NCBI RefSeq assembly: GCF_009455635.1 | Contig: NZ_QPER01000001.1 | Span: forward strand, 372,001 to 436,000 | DNA from: Paraburkholderia agricolaris | Lineage (GTDB): Bacteria > Pseudomonadota > Gammaproteobacteria > Burkholderiales > Burkholderiaceae | DNA length: 64,000 nucleotides | Reading direction: 5' to 3' | In this document: positions 1 to 8,364 of the stretch, one piece after another | Position numbering within the stretch: the first letter of the stretch is position 1 | Layout: each line of letters begins with the position of its first letter | Notes under the pieces: model-generated | Database searches by the model: none | What the model saw: the letters and a program-made list of their open reading frames with translations, nothing else | What the model was told of the DNA's origin: nothing | Translations under genes and position numbers: made by a program

Positions 1-419
1 CGGCCGCGTTGCTCGCCGATCAACTGTCGCAGCACGCGGATTTCCTCTCGATCGGCACCAACGATCTGACGCAATACACGCTTGCCATGGATCGCTGCCA
101 GGCCGACCTCGCCGCTCAGGCGGACGGTTTGCATCCGGCGGTGCTGCGTTTGATCGCAGCGACCGTGCAGGGCGCGAACAAGCATGGCAAATGGGTCGGC
201 GTATGCGGCGCACTGGCGGGCGATCCCGTTGCCATGCCGCTGCTCGTCGGCCTCGGTGTGACCGAGCTTTCGGTGGACCCGGTGTCGGTGCCTGGCATCA
301 AGGCGCGCGTGCGCAACCTCGATTATCAGCTGTGCCGCCAACGCGCCCAGGATGCCCTGGCGCTCGAATCGGCGCAGGCGGTAAGAGCAGTAAGTCGCGA
401 AACCTGGCCTTTGGACTGA
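1..419 (+). CDS. PTS enzyme I, C-terminal fragment (cut by window edge)
   Basis: This is the C-terminal part of a phosphoenolpyruvate-protein phosphotransferase, the cytoplasmic enzyme that moves phosphate from PEP to HPr. The reading frame is already open at the window edge, so the N-terminal phosphohistidine domain lies outside. The PEP-utilising signature DFLSIGTNDLTQY is visible near the start, and VCGALAGDP carries the catalytic cysteine of the C-terminal barrel. The gene lies 96 bp upstream of nagE on the same strand. That fits beta-proteobacteria, where enzyme I is often fused to HPr and EIIA domains beside nagE; whether a fusion exists here cannot be seen. Family assignment is secure; the exact gene (ptsI or a fused form) is not. 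Confidence 0.9.
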   Translation, partial: AALLADQLSQHADFLSIGTNDLTQYTLAMDRCQADLAAQADGLHPAVLRLIAATVQGANKHGKWVGVCGALAGDPVAMPLLVGLGVTELSVDPVSVPGIKARVRNLDYQLCRQRAQDALALESAQAVRAVSRETWPLD

Positions 420-515
420 ACCCACACAGTCCGCAACCAGTTTCGCATAGTCAGGACGTATCGCTACAAAACTCAACGACGACAGTCGACAACGAGACAA
501 GGATTGGAGGTGTCA

Positions 516-2294
516 ATGGATGGGAATCCGTTTCTGAAGATTCAGCGCCTGGGCCGGGCGCTGATGTTGCCGATTGCAGTGCTGCCGGTTGCCGGCTTGC
601 TGCTGCGATTGGGCCAACCCGATGTGTTCAACATCAAGATGATCGCCGACGCCGGCGGCGCGATCTTCGACAACCTGCCGTTGCTGTTCGCAATCGGCGT
701 GGCGGTTGGCTTCGCGAAAGATAACAACGGCGTGGCGGGTCTCGCGGGTGCGATCGGTTATCTGATCGAAATCGCGGTGATGAAGGACATCAACGACAAG
801 CTCAACATGGGCGTGTTGTCCGGGATCGTGGCGGGTATCGTCGCGGGCTTGCTGTACAACAAGTACAAGGACATCAAGCTGCCTGACTACCTCGCATTCT
901 TCGGAGGGAAACGCTTCGTGCCGATTGTCACCGGCGTGGTCTGTCTGGTGATAGGCATTGTGTTCGGCTACGTATGGCAGCCGGTGCAAGGCGTGATCGA
1001 CACGGCCGGTCATTGGCTGACCACCGCGGGTGCGCTCGGTGCGTTCGTGTTCGGTGTGCTGAACCGTTTGCTGCTCGTCACGGGTCTGCATCACATTCTC
1101 AATTCGCTGACGTGGTTCGTGTTCGGCACCTTCACGCCGCCAGGCGGTGTTCCGGTGACGGGCGACCTGCATCGCTTCTTTGCGGGCGACCCGACTGCGG
1201 GCACGTTCATGACGGGCTTCTTCCCGGTCATGATGTTCGGCCTGCCGGCCGCGTGTCTTGCGATGTATCACGAGGCACCGAAAGAGCGTCGCGCGATGGT
1301 GTTCGGCCTGCTGGCCTCGATGGCGCTCACCTCGTTCCTGACGGGCGTGACCGAGCCGATCGAATTCAGCTTCATGTTCCTCGCACCGGTGCTGTATGCG
1401 ATCCATGCGGTGCTGACGGGCTTGTCGCTGGCAATCTGCTCGGCGCTCGGGATTCATCTCGGCTTTACCTTCTCGGCCGGCTTTATCGACTACGTGCTGA
1501 ACTACGGCTTGTCGACCAAGGGCTGGTGGGCGATTCCGCTCGGCGTTGTGTACGCGGTGGTGTACTACGGCCTGTTCCGCTTCTTCATCCGCAAGTTCAA
1601 CATGGCGACGCCGGGTCGTGAACCCGCCGCTGAAGAAGAACAGATCGAGTCGTTCGAGGCTGGCGGTTTTGTGTCGCCGGTTGCGGGCGCCGCGGTGCCG
1701 CGTGCGCAGCGTTATATCGCTGCGCTGGGTGGTGCGTCGAATCTTTCAGTGGTGGATGCCTGCACGACGCGTCTGCGTCTGTCGGTGGTCGATGCCAACA
1801 AGGTCTCGGAAAGCGAGCTGAAGACGATCGGCGCGCGTGGTGTGCTCAAGCGCGGTGCGACTAACGTGCAGGTGATTATCGGACCTGAAGCGGACATCAT
1901 CGCCGATGAAATTCGTACGGTGATCGCACAAGGCGGTGGCGAAGCGGTGAAGCCGGCAGTTGCGGCCGCGCCTGCTGTTGCTGCGGCTCCGGTGGCGGCT
2001 GCAAGCGGTGCCCAGAGCGGTGCGCTCGACCCGGACCCGATGCGTTGGCTCGCCGTGTTCGGCGGCGCGGGCAACGTTGTTTCGCTGGATGCGGTGGCGG
2101 CAACGCGTCTGCGTATCGTGGTTCGCGATCCGTCGGCGGTTGATCGTCAACGTCTCGCTACGCTCGACACGGCGTGGGTTTCGGCCGACACGTTTCACAT
2201 CGTAGTGGGTGACGCAGCCCAGCGTTACGCCGCACAACTGGCGACGCGTCTGTCGCCCGGTGCGGGTGCCGGTACGGCGCCGCAACCCGCGTAA
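516..2294 (+). CDS. nagE: PTS N-acetylglucosamine-type permease EIICB with an extra degenerate EIIB
   Basis: This inner-membrane permease imports and phosphorylates an amino sugar, most likely N-acetylglucosamine. The start is the ATG at 516, placed 5 bp after a GGAGG ribosome site; an in-frame TTG at 504 overlaps that site and was rejected. Residues 1 to about 370 form the multi-spanning EIIC domain. An EIIB domain follows with the phosphorylated cysteine in DACTTRLRL (Cys416). After an Ala/Val/Pro linker at about 470-495, a second EIIB-like domain (about 505-585) repeats the fold, but the cysteine position is Ala528 in DAVAATRLRI. No EIIA domain is fused, so EIIA must come from another protein, perhaps the upstream PTS gene. 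The GlcNAc specificity is inferred from family resemblance. Confidence 0.9.
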   Translation: MDGNPFLKIQRLGRALMLPIAVLPVAGLLLRLGQPDVFNIKMIADAGGAIFDNLPLLFAIGVAVGFAKDNNGVAGLAGAIGYLIEIAVMKDINDKLNMGVLSGIVAGIVAGLLYNKYKDIKLPDYLAFFGGKRFVPIVTGVVCLVIGIVFGYVWQPVQGVIDTAGHWLTTAGALGAFVFGVLNRLLLVTGLHHILNSLTWFVFGTFTPPGGVPVTGDLHRFFAGDPTAGTFMTGFFPVMMFGLPAACLAMYHEAPKERRAMVFGLLASMALTSFLTGVTEPIEFSFMFLAPVLYAIHAVLTGLSLAICSALGIHLGFTFSAGFIDYVLNYGLSTKGWWAIPLGVVYAVVYYGLFRFFIRKFNMATPGREPAAEEEQIESFEAGGFVSPVAGAAVPRAQRYIAALGGASNLSVVDACTTRLRLSVVDANKVSESELKTIGARGVLKRGATNVQVIIGPEADIIADEIRTVIAQGGGEAVKPAVAAAPAVAAAPVAAASGAQSGALDPDPMRWLAVFGGAGNVVSLDAVAATRLRIVVRDPSAVDRQRLATLDTAWVSADTFHIVVGDAAQRYAAQLATRLSPGAGAGTAPQPA

Positions 2295-2363
2295 TCGCAT
2301 CAAGACTTCGAGCTGAGCTGACTTCGGTCTTCCGTCGAGCTTCGTCGAAGTAAGGACGCGAAC

Positions 2364-2398
2364 AAAAAAGCGGCACCTTGGATCAAGGTGCCGCTTTT
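2364..2398. terminator. Bidirectional intrinsic terminator between nagE and cydX
   Basis: A perfect 11-bp stem GCGGCACCTTG / CAAGGTGCCGC (2370-2380 and 2384-2394) with a 3-nt loop is flanked by an A run on the left and T4 on the right. It can end both nagE and the convergent cyd operon. Confidence 0.85.
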
Positions 2399-2431
2399 GC
2401 GTTTACCGGTGCTCAACTGGCAATGGATGCA

Positions 2432-2548
2432 TCAACGTGCTTTCTGCTTGCCCGCTTCCAGAGGCCGGCGCGATTCCAGCCACATCACGTTGATTACGCC
2501 GAACGCCAACGCCACGCCAATGCCGAGAAGCCAACTGAAGTACCACAT
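2432..2548 (-). CDS. cydX: CydX, small subunit of cytochrome bd oxidase (38 aa)
   Basis: This 38-residue membrane protein is an accessory subunit that stabilises the haem site of cytochrome bd quinol oxidase. It begins MWYFSWLLGIGVALAFG and contains the NVMWLE motif, closely matching the known CydX pattern: an N-terminal Trp/Tyr/Phe cluster, one transmembrane helix, then a short charged tail (ESRRPLEAGKQKAR). The ATG at 2548 follows an AGGAG ribosome site. The gene is the last of the cyd operon, 28 bp after cydB, just before the shared terminator. It is short enough to be missed by standard gene calling. Confidence 0.9.
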   Translation of the reverse strand: MWYFSWLLGIGVALAFGVINVMWLESRRPLEAGKQKAR

Positions 2549-2576
2549 CACAAACTCCTGTTATCCGTATTCCTGA

Positions 2577-3713
2577 TCAATACATCGAATGATGATTTTC
2601 CTTGAGCGCCGCGGCGGTAACCTTGCCTCGCATCACGCGATACACCCAGCTCGTGTAGATCAGGATGATCGGCAGGAAGATGATCACGGCGACGAGCATG
2701 ATCTGCAGCGTCATGCGGCTCGAGGTCGAGTCCCACACCGTGAGACTGCTGCGGCCGTCGAGCGAGGAGGGCATGATGAATGGGAACATCGAGAAGCCCG
2801 CCGTCAGAATCACGCCGATGACCATCAGCGAAGTCGACAGGAAGGCGCTCTTTTCAAAGCGTGAGCGCGCCAGCAACAAGGCGAGTACGCCACCGGCAAT
2901 GCCCGCCACCGGCGCGGCCACCATCCACGGATAGTGCGCGTAGTTGTTGAGCCAAAGGCCAGGTGCGCCGATCACGTTCTTCAGCAGCGGATTGGCCACC
3001 GTGTCTAGCGGCGCGGCGTCGACGATCTGATAGCCGCCGATCATCGTGGCGATAAGCGCGCCCGCGAGCAGGAACAGCACCACGGCGGCGAGCGAAGCGA
3101 TCCGCAGCGCGAGCGATGCACGCTCGGCGACGACGTCGTCCGCTTTCATCTTCACGAAGGCCGCACCGTGCGCGGCCAGCATCGACACACTGACGAGCCC
3201 GCACAGCACGGCGAACGGGTTGAGCAGTGCGAAGAAACCGCCGTGATACGTGACGCGCAGATCGGTGTCGAACGAGAACGGCACGCCTTGCAGCAGGTTG
3301 CCGAACGCCACACCGAACACCAGCGCGGGTACAAAACCGCCGACAAACAACGCCCAATCCCATGCGCTGCGCCAGCGCGGGTCTTCACGTTTGCTGCGGT
3401 AGTCGAAGCCGACCGGCCGGAAGAACAGTGAGAACAGCACCAGCAGCATCGCGAAGTAGAAGCCCGAGAAGGACGCGGCGTACACCAGCGGCCACGCGGC
3501 GAACATCGCGCCGCCCGCGGTGATGAGCCACACCTGATTGCCTTCCCACGTTGCGCCAACCGTGTTCACGACAATGCGCCGCTCCGCGTCGGTTTTGGCG
3601 ATGAACGGCAGCAGAATCGCCGCGCCCATGTCGAAGCCGTCGGTGAGCGCGAAGCCGATCAGCAGCACGCCGATCAACACCCACCAGATCAGTTTGAGGG
3701 TTGCGTAATCCAT
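2577..3713 (-). CDS. cydB: Cytochrome bd ubiquinol oxidase subunit II
   Basis: CydB is the structural partner of CydA in the cytochrome bd oxidase of the inner membrane, which reduces oxygen using quinol with high affinity. The 378-residue product has the family's usual length. It opens with a helix containing [21 protein letters not shown] and keeps the conserved [17 protein letters not shown] segment. Multiple hydrophobic helices run throughout. It lies 34 bp downstream of cydA and 28 bp upstream of cydX, so the genes are probably one transcript. Nothing looks damaged. Confidence 0.96.
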   Translation of the reverse strand: MDYATLKLIWWVLIGVLLIGFALTDGFDMGAAILLPFIAKTDAERRIVVNTVGATWEGNQVWLITAGGAMFAAWPLVYAASFSGFYFAMLLVLFSLFFRPVGFDYRSKREDPRWRSAWDWALFVGGFVPALVFGVAFGNLLQGVPFSFDTDLRVTYHGGFFALLNPFAVLCGLVSVSMLAAHGAAFVKMKADDVVAERASLALRIASLAAVVLFLLAGALIATMIGGYQIVDAAPLDTVANPLLKNVIGAPGLWLNNYAHYPWMVAAPVAGIAGGVLALLLARSRFEKSAFLSTSLMVIGVILTAGFSMFPFIMPSSLDGRSSLTVWDSTSSRMTLQIMLVAVIIFLPIILIYTSWVYRVMRGKVTAAALKENHHSMY

Positions 3714-3747
3714 GATGATCTTTCCCTTGGAACAGAGTGGCGGCGAA

Positions 3748-5337
3748 TCATGCGGCCGTGTTGGTCGGCAGCGGCTGATTCAGCGGCTGTTCGTGGTGAT
3801 AGCGCCCAGTGTGCAGCGACGAAGGGCCGAGTCGCGCGTACTTGAACATCAACATGATTTCGATGATGAATAGCACTGTGTAGAACACGACGAAGCCGGC
3901 AATGCTCAGGTAGAGATCGCCCGGCGTCAGGCTCGAGGCGGACAAGGCGGTCGGCAGAATACCGGCGATGGTCCACGGCTGACGGCCCACTTCAGCCACA
4001 ATCCAGCCGAACTCAGCCGCAAGCCACGGCAACGGAATGGCCCACACGGCCCAGCGCAGGAACCAGCGGCGCTTCTCCAGCAGCAGCGAGCGCTGCGCGC
4101 AGAACCAGAACGCCAGTACAAAGGTCGCGAGGAACAGGATGCCGAGGCCGACCATCAGGCGGAACGAGAAGAACACGGGTGCCACCGGCGGGATGGTCTT
4201 TTTGGCGGCCTGCGCGATCTGATCCGGCGTGGCATCGGTGACGTTCGGCGTGAACTGCTTGAGCATCAGGCCGTAGCCGAGATCTTCTTTGTGCGCGTCA
4301 AAAGCGGCTTTGGCTTCGTCCGTGGCGTCGCCGAGCTTGAGCTTCTGCAACGCGGCGTAGGCGAGCATGCCGTTCTTGATGCGCACTTCGTTCTGCGCCA
4401 TCAGGTCTTTCAGGCCGAGTACCGGTTCGTCGATCGAGCGCGTGGCGATGAGGCCGAGCGCATACGGAATGCGGATCGCATAGTCGGTGCGTTCTTCCTT
4501 CTGGTTCGGAATGCCGAAGATCGTGAACGGCGCGGGTGCGGGTGCCGTTTCCCATTCGGATTCGATGGCGGCCAGCTTGACCTGCTGAACTTCGCCGGTG
4601 CGATAACCGGATTCGTCGCCAAGCACGATCACGCATAACGTCGAGGCCAGGCCGAAGCCGGCGGCAATAGCGAACGAGCGCAACGCAAACTCGGTGTCGC
4701 GGCGTTTCAACAGATACCACGACGACACACCGAGCACAAACATCGAGGCGGTCACGTAACCGGCCGATACGGTGTGCACGAACTTCACCTGGGCGACCGG
4801 ATTGAACAGCACCGAGAAGATGCTGTCGAGCTCCATGCGCATGGTCTGATAGTTAAAGGTTGCACCGACCGGGTTGTTCATCCAGCCGTTGGCCACCAGA
4901 ATCCACAGCGCCGACAGGTTCGAGCCAAGTGCCACGAGGAACGTGACGATCACGTGCTGAACTCTCGAGAGCCGCTTCCACCCGAAGAAGAACAGGCCGA
5001 CGAAGGTGGACTCGAGGAAAAACGCCATCAACCCTTCAACGGCCAGCGGCACGCCGAAGATGTCGCCGACATAGTGCGAGTAGTACGACCAGTTGGTGCC
5101 GAACTGGAATTCCAGGGTAAGACCGGTGGTGACGCCCATTGCAAAGTTGATGCCGAACAGCTTGCCCCAGAACTGGGTCATGTCTTTGTAGATCTGCTTG
5201 CCGGTCATCACATAGACAGACTCCATGATGACGAGCAACCAGGACAGACCGAGCGTGAGTGGCACGAACAGAAAGTGATAAAGCGCCGTGATGGCGAACT
5301 GGAGGCGCGACAGTTCTACGACTTCGCTAACGGGCAT
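3748..5337 (-). CDS. cydA: Cytochrome bd ubiquinol oxidase subunit I
   Basis: CydA carries the haems b558, b595 and d and the quinol site. The start is the ATG at 5337, six bases after AAGGTG; a GTG nine bases upstream would overlap that ribosome site. The product (529 aa) begins [17 protein letters not shown]. It shows the axial haem histidine in ALYHFLF (His21), the conserved QFGTNW block, the second histidine in KFVHTVSAG, and GRQPW near the C-terminus. A long region between helices 6 and 7 (about residues 255-385) fits the long Q-loop class, as in Escherichia coli. It overlaps the end of cydP by 11 bp, which suggests translational coupling. Confidence 0.96.
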   Translation of the reverse strand: MPVSEVVELSRLQFAITALYHFLFVPLTLGLSWLLVIMESVYVMTGKQIYKDMTQFWGKLFGINFAMGVTTGLTLEFQFGTNWSYYSHYVGDIFGVPLAVEGLMAFFLESTFVGLFFFGWKRLSRVQHVIVTFLVALGSNLSALWILVANGWMNNPVGATFNYQTMRMELDSIFSVLFNPVAQVKFVHTVSAGYVTASMFVLGVSSWYLLKRRDTEFALRSFAIAAGFGLASTLCVIVLGDESGYRTGEVQQVKLAAIESEWETAPAPAPFTIFGIPNQKEERTDYAIRIPYALGLIATRSIDEPVLGLKDLMAQNEVRIKNGMLAYAALQKLKLGDATDEAKAAFDAHKEDLGYGLMLKQFTPNVTDATPDQIAQAAKKTIPPVAPVFFSFRLMVGLGILFLATFVLAFWFCAQRSLLLEKRRWFLRWAVWAIPLPWLAAEFGWIVAEVGRQPWTIAGILPTALSASSLTPGDLYLSIAGFVVFYTVLFIIEIMLMFKYARLGPSSLHTGRYHHEQPLNQPLPTNTAA

Positions 5338-5587
5338 GTTGATCACCTTGGGACGGATGCGGGGCAGGCACGGACAGCAGCGCCTGCGCGACTTGATCAG
5401 GCGGCAGCGACATATGCTCCGCCTGCGGATGATTGAAGAACGCGTACTTGAGCACCATCAGTAATGCGAATTTGATGGCGAGGACGATGGCGATATCCCG
5501 TGCCAGCGTCGGACCGCGCGCCCAGGCGGCGAACCGTTTGCGCAGGCTCGGGCGAGGGTTGCTGTTGCGATTCAGGGCTATGGTCAT
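5327..5587 (-). CDS. cydP: CydP-like cytochrome bd oxidase small protein (86 aa)
   Basis: This small single-helix protein is first in the cyd operon. Its core KFALLMVLKYAFFNHPQAEHM matches the putative small cytochrome-oxidase subunit called CydP that precedes cydAB in many beta-proteobacteria. An N-terminal basic segment (SLRKRFAAWARG) precedes the helix. The C-terminal tail is hydrophilic and overlaps the cydA start by 11 bp. Its biochemical role is not established from sequence; assembly or stability of the oxidase is inferred from position and from the family name. Confidence 0.8.
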   Translation of the reverse strand: MTIALNRNSNPRPSLRKRFAAWARGPTLARDIAIVLAIKFALLMVLKYAFFNHPQAEHMSLPPDQVAQALLSVPAPHPSQGDQHAR

Positions 5588-5609
5588 TATCGGTCGAAGG
5601 CAACTTCAC

Positions 5610-5678
5610 GCCGGTGAATCCGGCTGGAACCAGGCCACTTGAGTGGTCTGGCAAGTGCATCTCGATTTTAGGATCGAG
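5610..5678 (-). promoter_or_regulatory. Three consecutive hairpins in the cydP 5' leader
   Basis: The leader between the predicted promoter and cydP can fold into three hairpins in a row. In transcript order they are CTCGAT / ATCGAG (5661-5678), CCAG-A-CCACT / AGTGG-C-CTGG (5630-5651), and GCCGG / CCGGC (5610-5624). The last ends 22 bp before the start codon. None is followed by a U run, so they are not intrinsic terminators. A role in mRNA stability or regulation is inference. Confidence 0.5.
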
Positions 5679-5739
5679 GACCTTGTACGTATAAGTTCGA
5701 CGCTGCGGCATTGGGTCGCGAATGTCAGCCCGTGCGAAC

Positions 5740-5769
5740 AGTATTGCTATGAGGTTTGTGATACGTCAA
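5740..5769 (-). promoter_or_regulatory. Candidate sigma70 promoter of the cyd operon with FNR-like overlap
   Basis: On the minus strand TTGACG (5764-5769) and AATACT (5740-5745) are separated by 18 bp, giving a leader of about 145 nt before cydP. The -35 overlaps TTGTG-N4-GTCAA (5756-5769), which matches the FNR/ANR half-site ends but differs at three of ten consensus positions. Confidence 0.5.
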
Positions 5770-5799
5770 GAAACACATGTTTGAAAGGCATGTTCTTGA
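5766..5799. promoter_or_regulatory. Imperfect dyad upstream of the cyd promoter
   Basis: TCAAGAA (5766-5772) and CATG (5776-5779) are mirrored by CATG (5789-5792) and TTCTTGA (5793-5799). The left arm has a 3-bp insertion. The dyad abuts the proposed -35 and so could be a regulator site. The protein is unknown. Confidence 0.4.
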
Positions 5800-5849
5800 G
5801 TGAGGGCGACGGGCGTCGCGATTGAGTGCGAGCCTTATTGAGCGGGCAC

Positions 5850-5884
5850 AAAAAAGCCCTGCCTTCTTGCGAGGGCAGGGCTTT
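5850..5884 (-). terminator. Intrinsic terminator after rpoH
   Basis: GCCCTGCC (5856-5863) pairs with GGCAGGGC (5874-5881), with A/T extensions that give a T6 run on the minus strand. It separates rpoH from the cyd operon. Confidence 0.85.
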
Positions 5885-5949
5885 GCGGCTAGCCTATGCG
5901 CACCGGACTAGCCAGTACGACCAAATGTTTAAGTCCTGGCTTTTAAGCC

Positions 5950-6885
<936 letters not shown>

Positions 6886-6946
6886 GTAGGAAACTCCTTT
6901 GGAATCAGACAAAAGCGTATTCAGTTAACGACTCCAGCGTTGGATG

Positions 6947-6973
6947 TTAGCACTCTGATTTGCCGAGTGCTAA
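6947..6973. promoter_or_regulatory. CIRCE operator (HrcA site) upstream of rpoH
   Basis: TTAGCACTC, a 9-bp spacer, then GAGTGCTAA is an exact match to the CIRCE consensus. It ends 61 bp upstream of the rpoH start codon and overlaps the candidate -10 at 6970-6975, as expected for repression by HrcA. Confidence 0.95.
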
Positions 6974-6999
6974 TACTTAGAAGGCGTAGGGGCATCCAA
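6970..6999 (-). promoter_or_regulatory. Candidate sigma70 promoter of rpoH overlapping CIRCE
   Basis: On the minus strand TTGGAT (6994-6999) and TATTAG (6970-6975) are 18 bp apart. Four of six bases match in each hexamer. The -10 overlaps the first arm of CIRCE. Confidence 0.45.
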
Positions 7000-7038
7000 G
7001 TTCCGCAAATTCCTATTGAAATTTAGAGTTTGATAGCC

Positions 7039-7067
7039 AATTGGAGGCTCCGCACTAGATTTTCAAG
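7039..7067 (-). promoter_or_regulatory. Candidate sigma32 promoter of rpoH
   Basis: On the minus strand CTTGAAA (7061-7067), 14 bp, then CTCCAATT (7039-7046) resembles the sigma32 pattern CTTGAAA-N13/14-CCCCATNT. It would give a leader of about 150 nt and allow autoregulation. This rests on sequence match only. Confidence 0.5.
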
Positions 7068-7246
7068 AGCGCGTATGATTTTCCTAACAAAGCGCTTTCG
7101 CTCTCATAAATGACCGATTTTTTCTAAAATTGAAGTGACTAATTGCGAGAATTTGCCTTTCTTCATACGAAGCGCCAGATGTACATTGTCTCTAAAATAG
7201 GGACTGTGGTCCGCTGATCAACGTTCGGCTAGCTCTCGGGTGTCCG

Positions 7247-7810
7247 ATGAAGAACAAAAAAAATGCGTTGCGTGGTCTGACTCTAAAAAGCGTTTCGGCG
7301 GCTATTCTGTTCACTGCTTCGGGACTGGCTGCAGCTGACCAGTTCGGCGTGCAGATTGCCGGCGGCGTAGGCGATCACCACATTAAAAAACTCGATCTCG
7401 GCTTTGTTTGGGATCCGAATCTGACCTGGTGGCAGATCGGCGACTGGCACTTTGCGCTGATCGGCGAAGCGCACGTGGCCTGGTGGCACACCAACGAAGG
7501 GAATGTGCACGAAAACATCGGGGAGATCGGTGTGACGCCGATCATTCGCTTCATCAAGGCCGCGGGAGCGATTCGCCCTTATATCGAAGCGGGCGCCGGT
7601 GTCCGCCTCCTGACGAGTCCCAGAATTTCTTCTGACCTCACGTTCGCCACAGCGTTCCAGTTCGCCCCCATGGCGGGCGTCGGCCTGCAATTCGGCAGCC
7701 ACCAGCAGTACGAGGCCGGCTATCGCTTCCAGCATATTTCCAACGGCGGTATCAAAGAGCCCAATCCTGGTATAAATTTCCACCAGCTATATTTGCAATA
7801 TAACTTCTGA
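7247..7810 (+). CDS. PagL-like lipid A 3-O-deacylase
   Basis: This is an outer-membrane beta-barrel hydrolase of the acyloxyacyl hydrolase/PagL family, which removes the 3-O acyl chain of lipid A. A signal peptide (about residues 1-30, ending near GLAAA) precedes a mature part of alternating barrel strands. The family's catalytic stretch is present near the C-terminus: FQHISNGGIKEPNPG contains the His-x-Ser pair. The protein ends in an aromatic Phe, as barrel proteins do. Total length (187 aa) is usual. It lies alone behind an AT-rich intergenic region, divergent from rpoH. No clear Shine-Dalgarno is seen at the ATG. Confidence 0.85.
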   Translation: MKNKKNALRGLTLKSVSAAILFTASGLAAADQFGVQIAGGVGDHHIKKLDLGFVWDPNLTWWQIGDWHFALIGEAHVAWWHTNEGNVHENIGEIGVTPIIRFIKAAGAIRPYIEAGAGVRLLTSPRISSDLTFATAFQFAPMAGVGLQFGSHQQYEAGYRFQHISNGGIKEPNPGINFHQLYLQYNF

Positions 7811-7853
7811 CGACCGAGGCCACGTTCGGCTTACCGGTGCAAGGGGCTGAGCA

Positions 7854-8237
7854 ATGGCGGCAAAGATAATCGAAGCGATTCGCGGGCTGGAGCGAGAACG
7901 CTTTCGTGCGATGGTCGACGGTGACGGGCAGTTGCTCGATACGCTGCTCGCGGACAACGTGAGCTACGTCCACACGAACGGCAAGCGCGAAACGAAGCGA
8001 CAGTTCATTGACGGTATTACGGCGGGGCGCCGCCGCTATCGGCAGATCGAGGTGCAGTCGCAAGAGGTGCTGCCGGTGGGGCGCGAGACCTGCGTCGTCA
8101 CCGGCCGCGCGCTGATCGAAATGGAGGCGAATAACGGGGCGCTGCTGTTTCCGATCGCGTACACGGCGATTCACACCCAGGAAGACGGGCAATGGCGTCT
8201 GATCGCGTGGCAGGCGACGCGTTGCGCGATCGAGTGA
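7854..8237 (+). CDS. DUF4440 / NTF2-like protein
   Basis: This 127-residue cytoplasmic protein has the NTF2-like (SnoaL/DUF4440) cone fold. It shows a helical N-terminus (AIRGLERERFRAMVDGD), the family's DTLLADNVSYVHTNGK, a central KRQFIDGI segment, and a C-terminal strand pair with QWRLIAWQATR. Members bind small molecules or act as enzymes of many kinds, so no substrate can be given. It sits 43 bp after the PagL-like gene on the same strand and is convergent with truncated leuA. Confidence 0.7.
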   Translation: MAAKIIEAIRGLERERFRAMVDGDGQLLDTLLADNVSYVHTNGKRETKRQFIDGITAGRRRYRQIEVQSQEVLPVGRETCVVTGRALIEMEANNGALLFPIAYTAIHTQEDGQWRLIAWQATRCAIE

Positions 8238-8364
8238 GAGTGAGCCTTTTGAGCTCACCGTATTTCGCCGCATCGCACCGGTTACGCCTTGTGAGCGCCC
8301 GGTGGGCACAAGCCGGCGGGTTGCGCCGCGTGTGCTGAATTGTGGTTGCCCCGTTTCAGGCCGC

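Noticed and set aside
5397..5711. 104-codon frame overlapping cydP and its leader
   Set aside because: It overlaps cydP in another frame, lacks hydrophobic segments or motifs, and crosses the hairpin region.
8238..8364. Possible frameshift restoring the LeuA C-terminus
   Set aside because: The alternative frames downstream of the break were read and contain no LeuA-like sequence, so a deletion is the better explanation.
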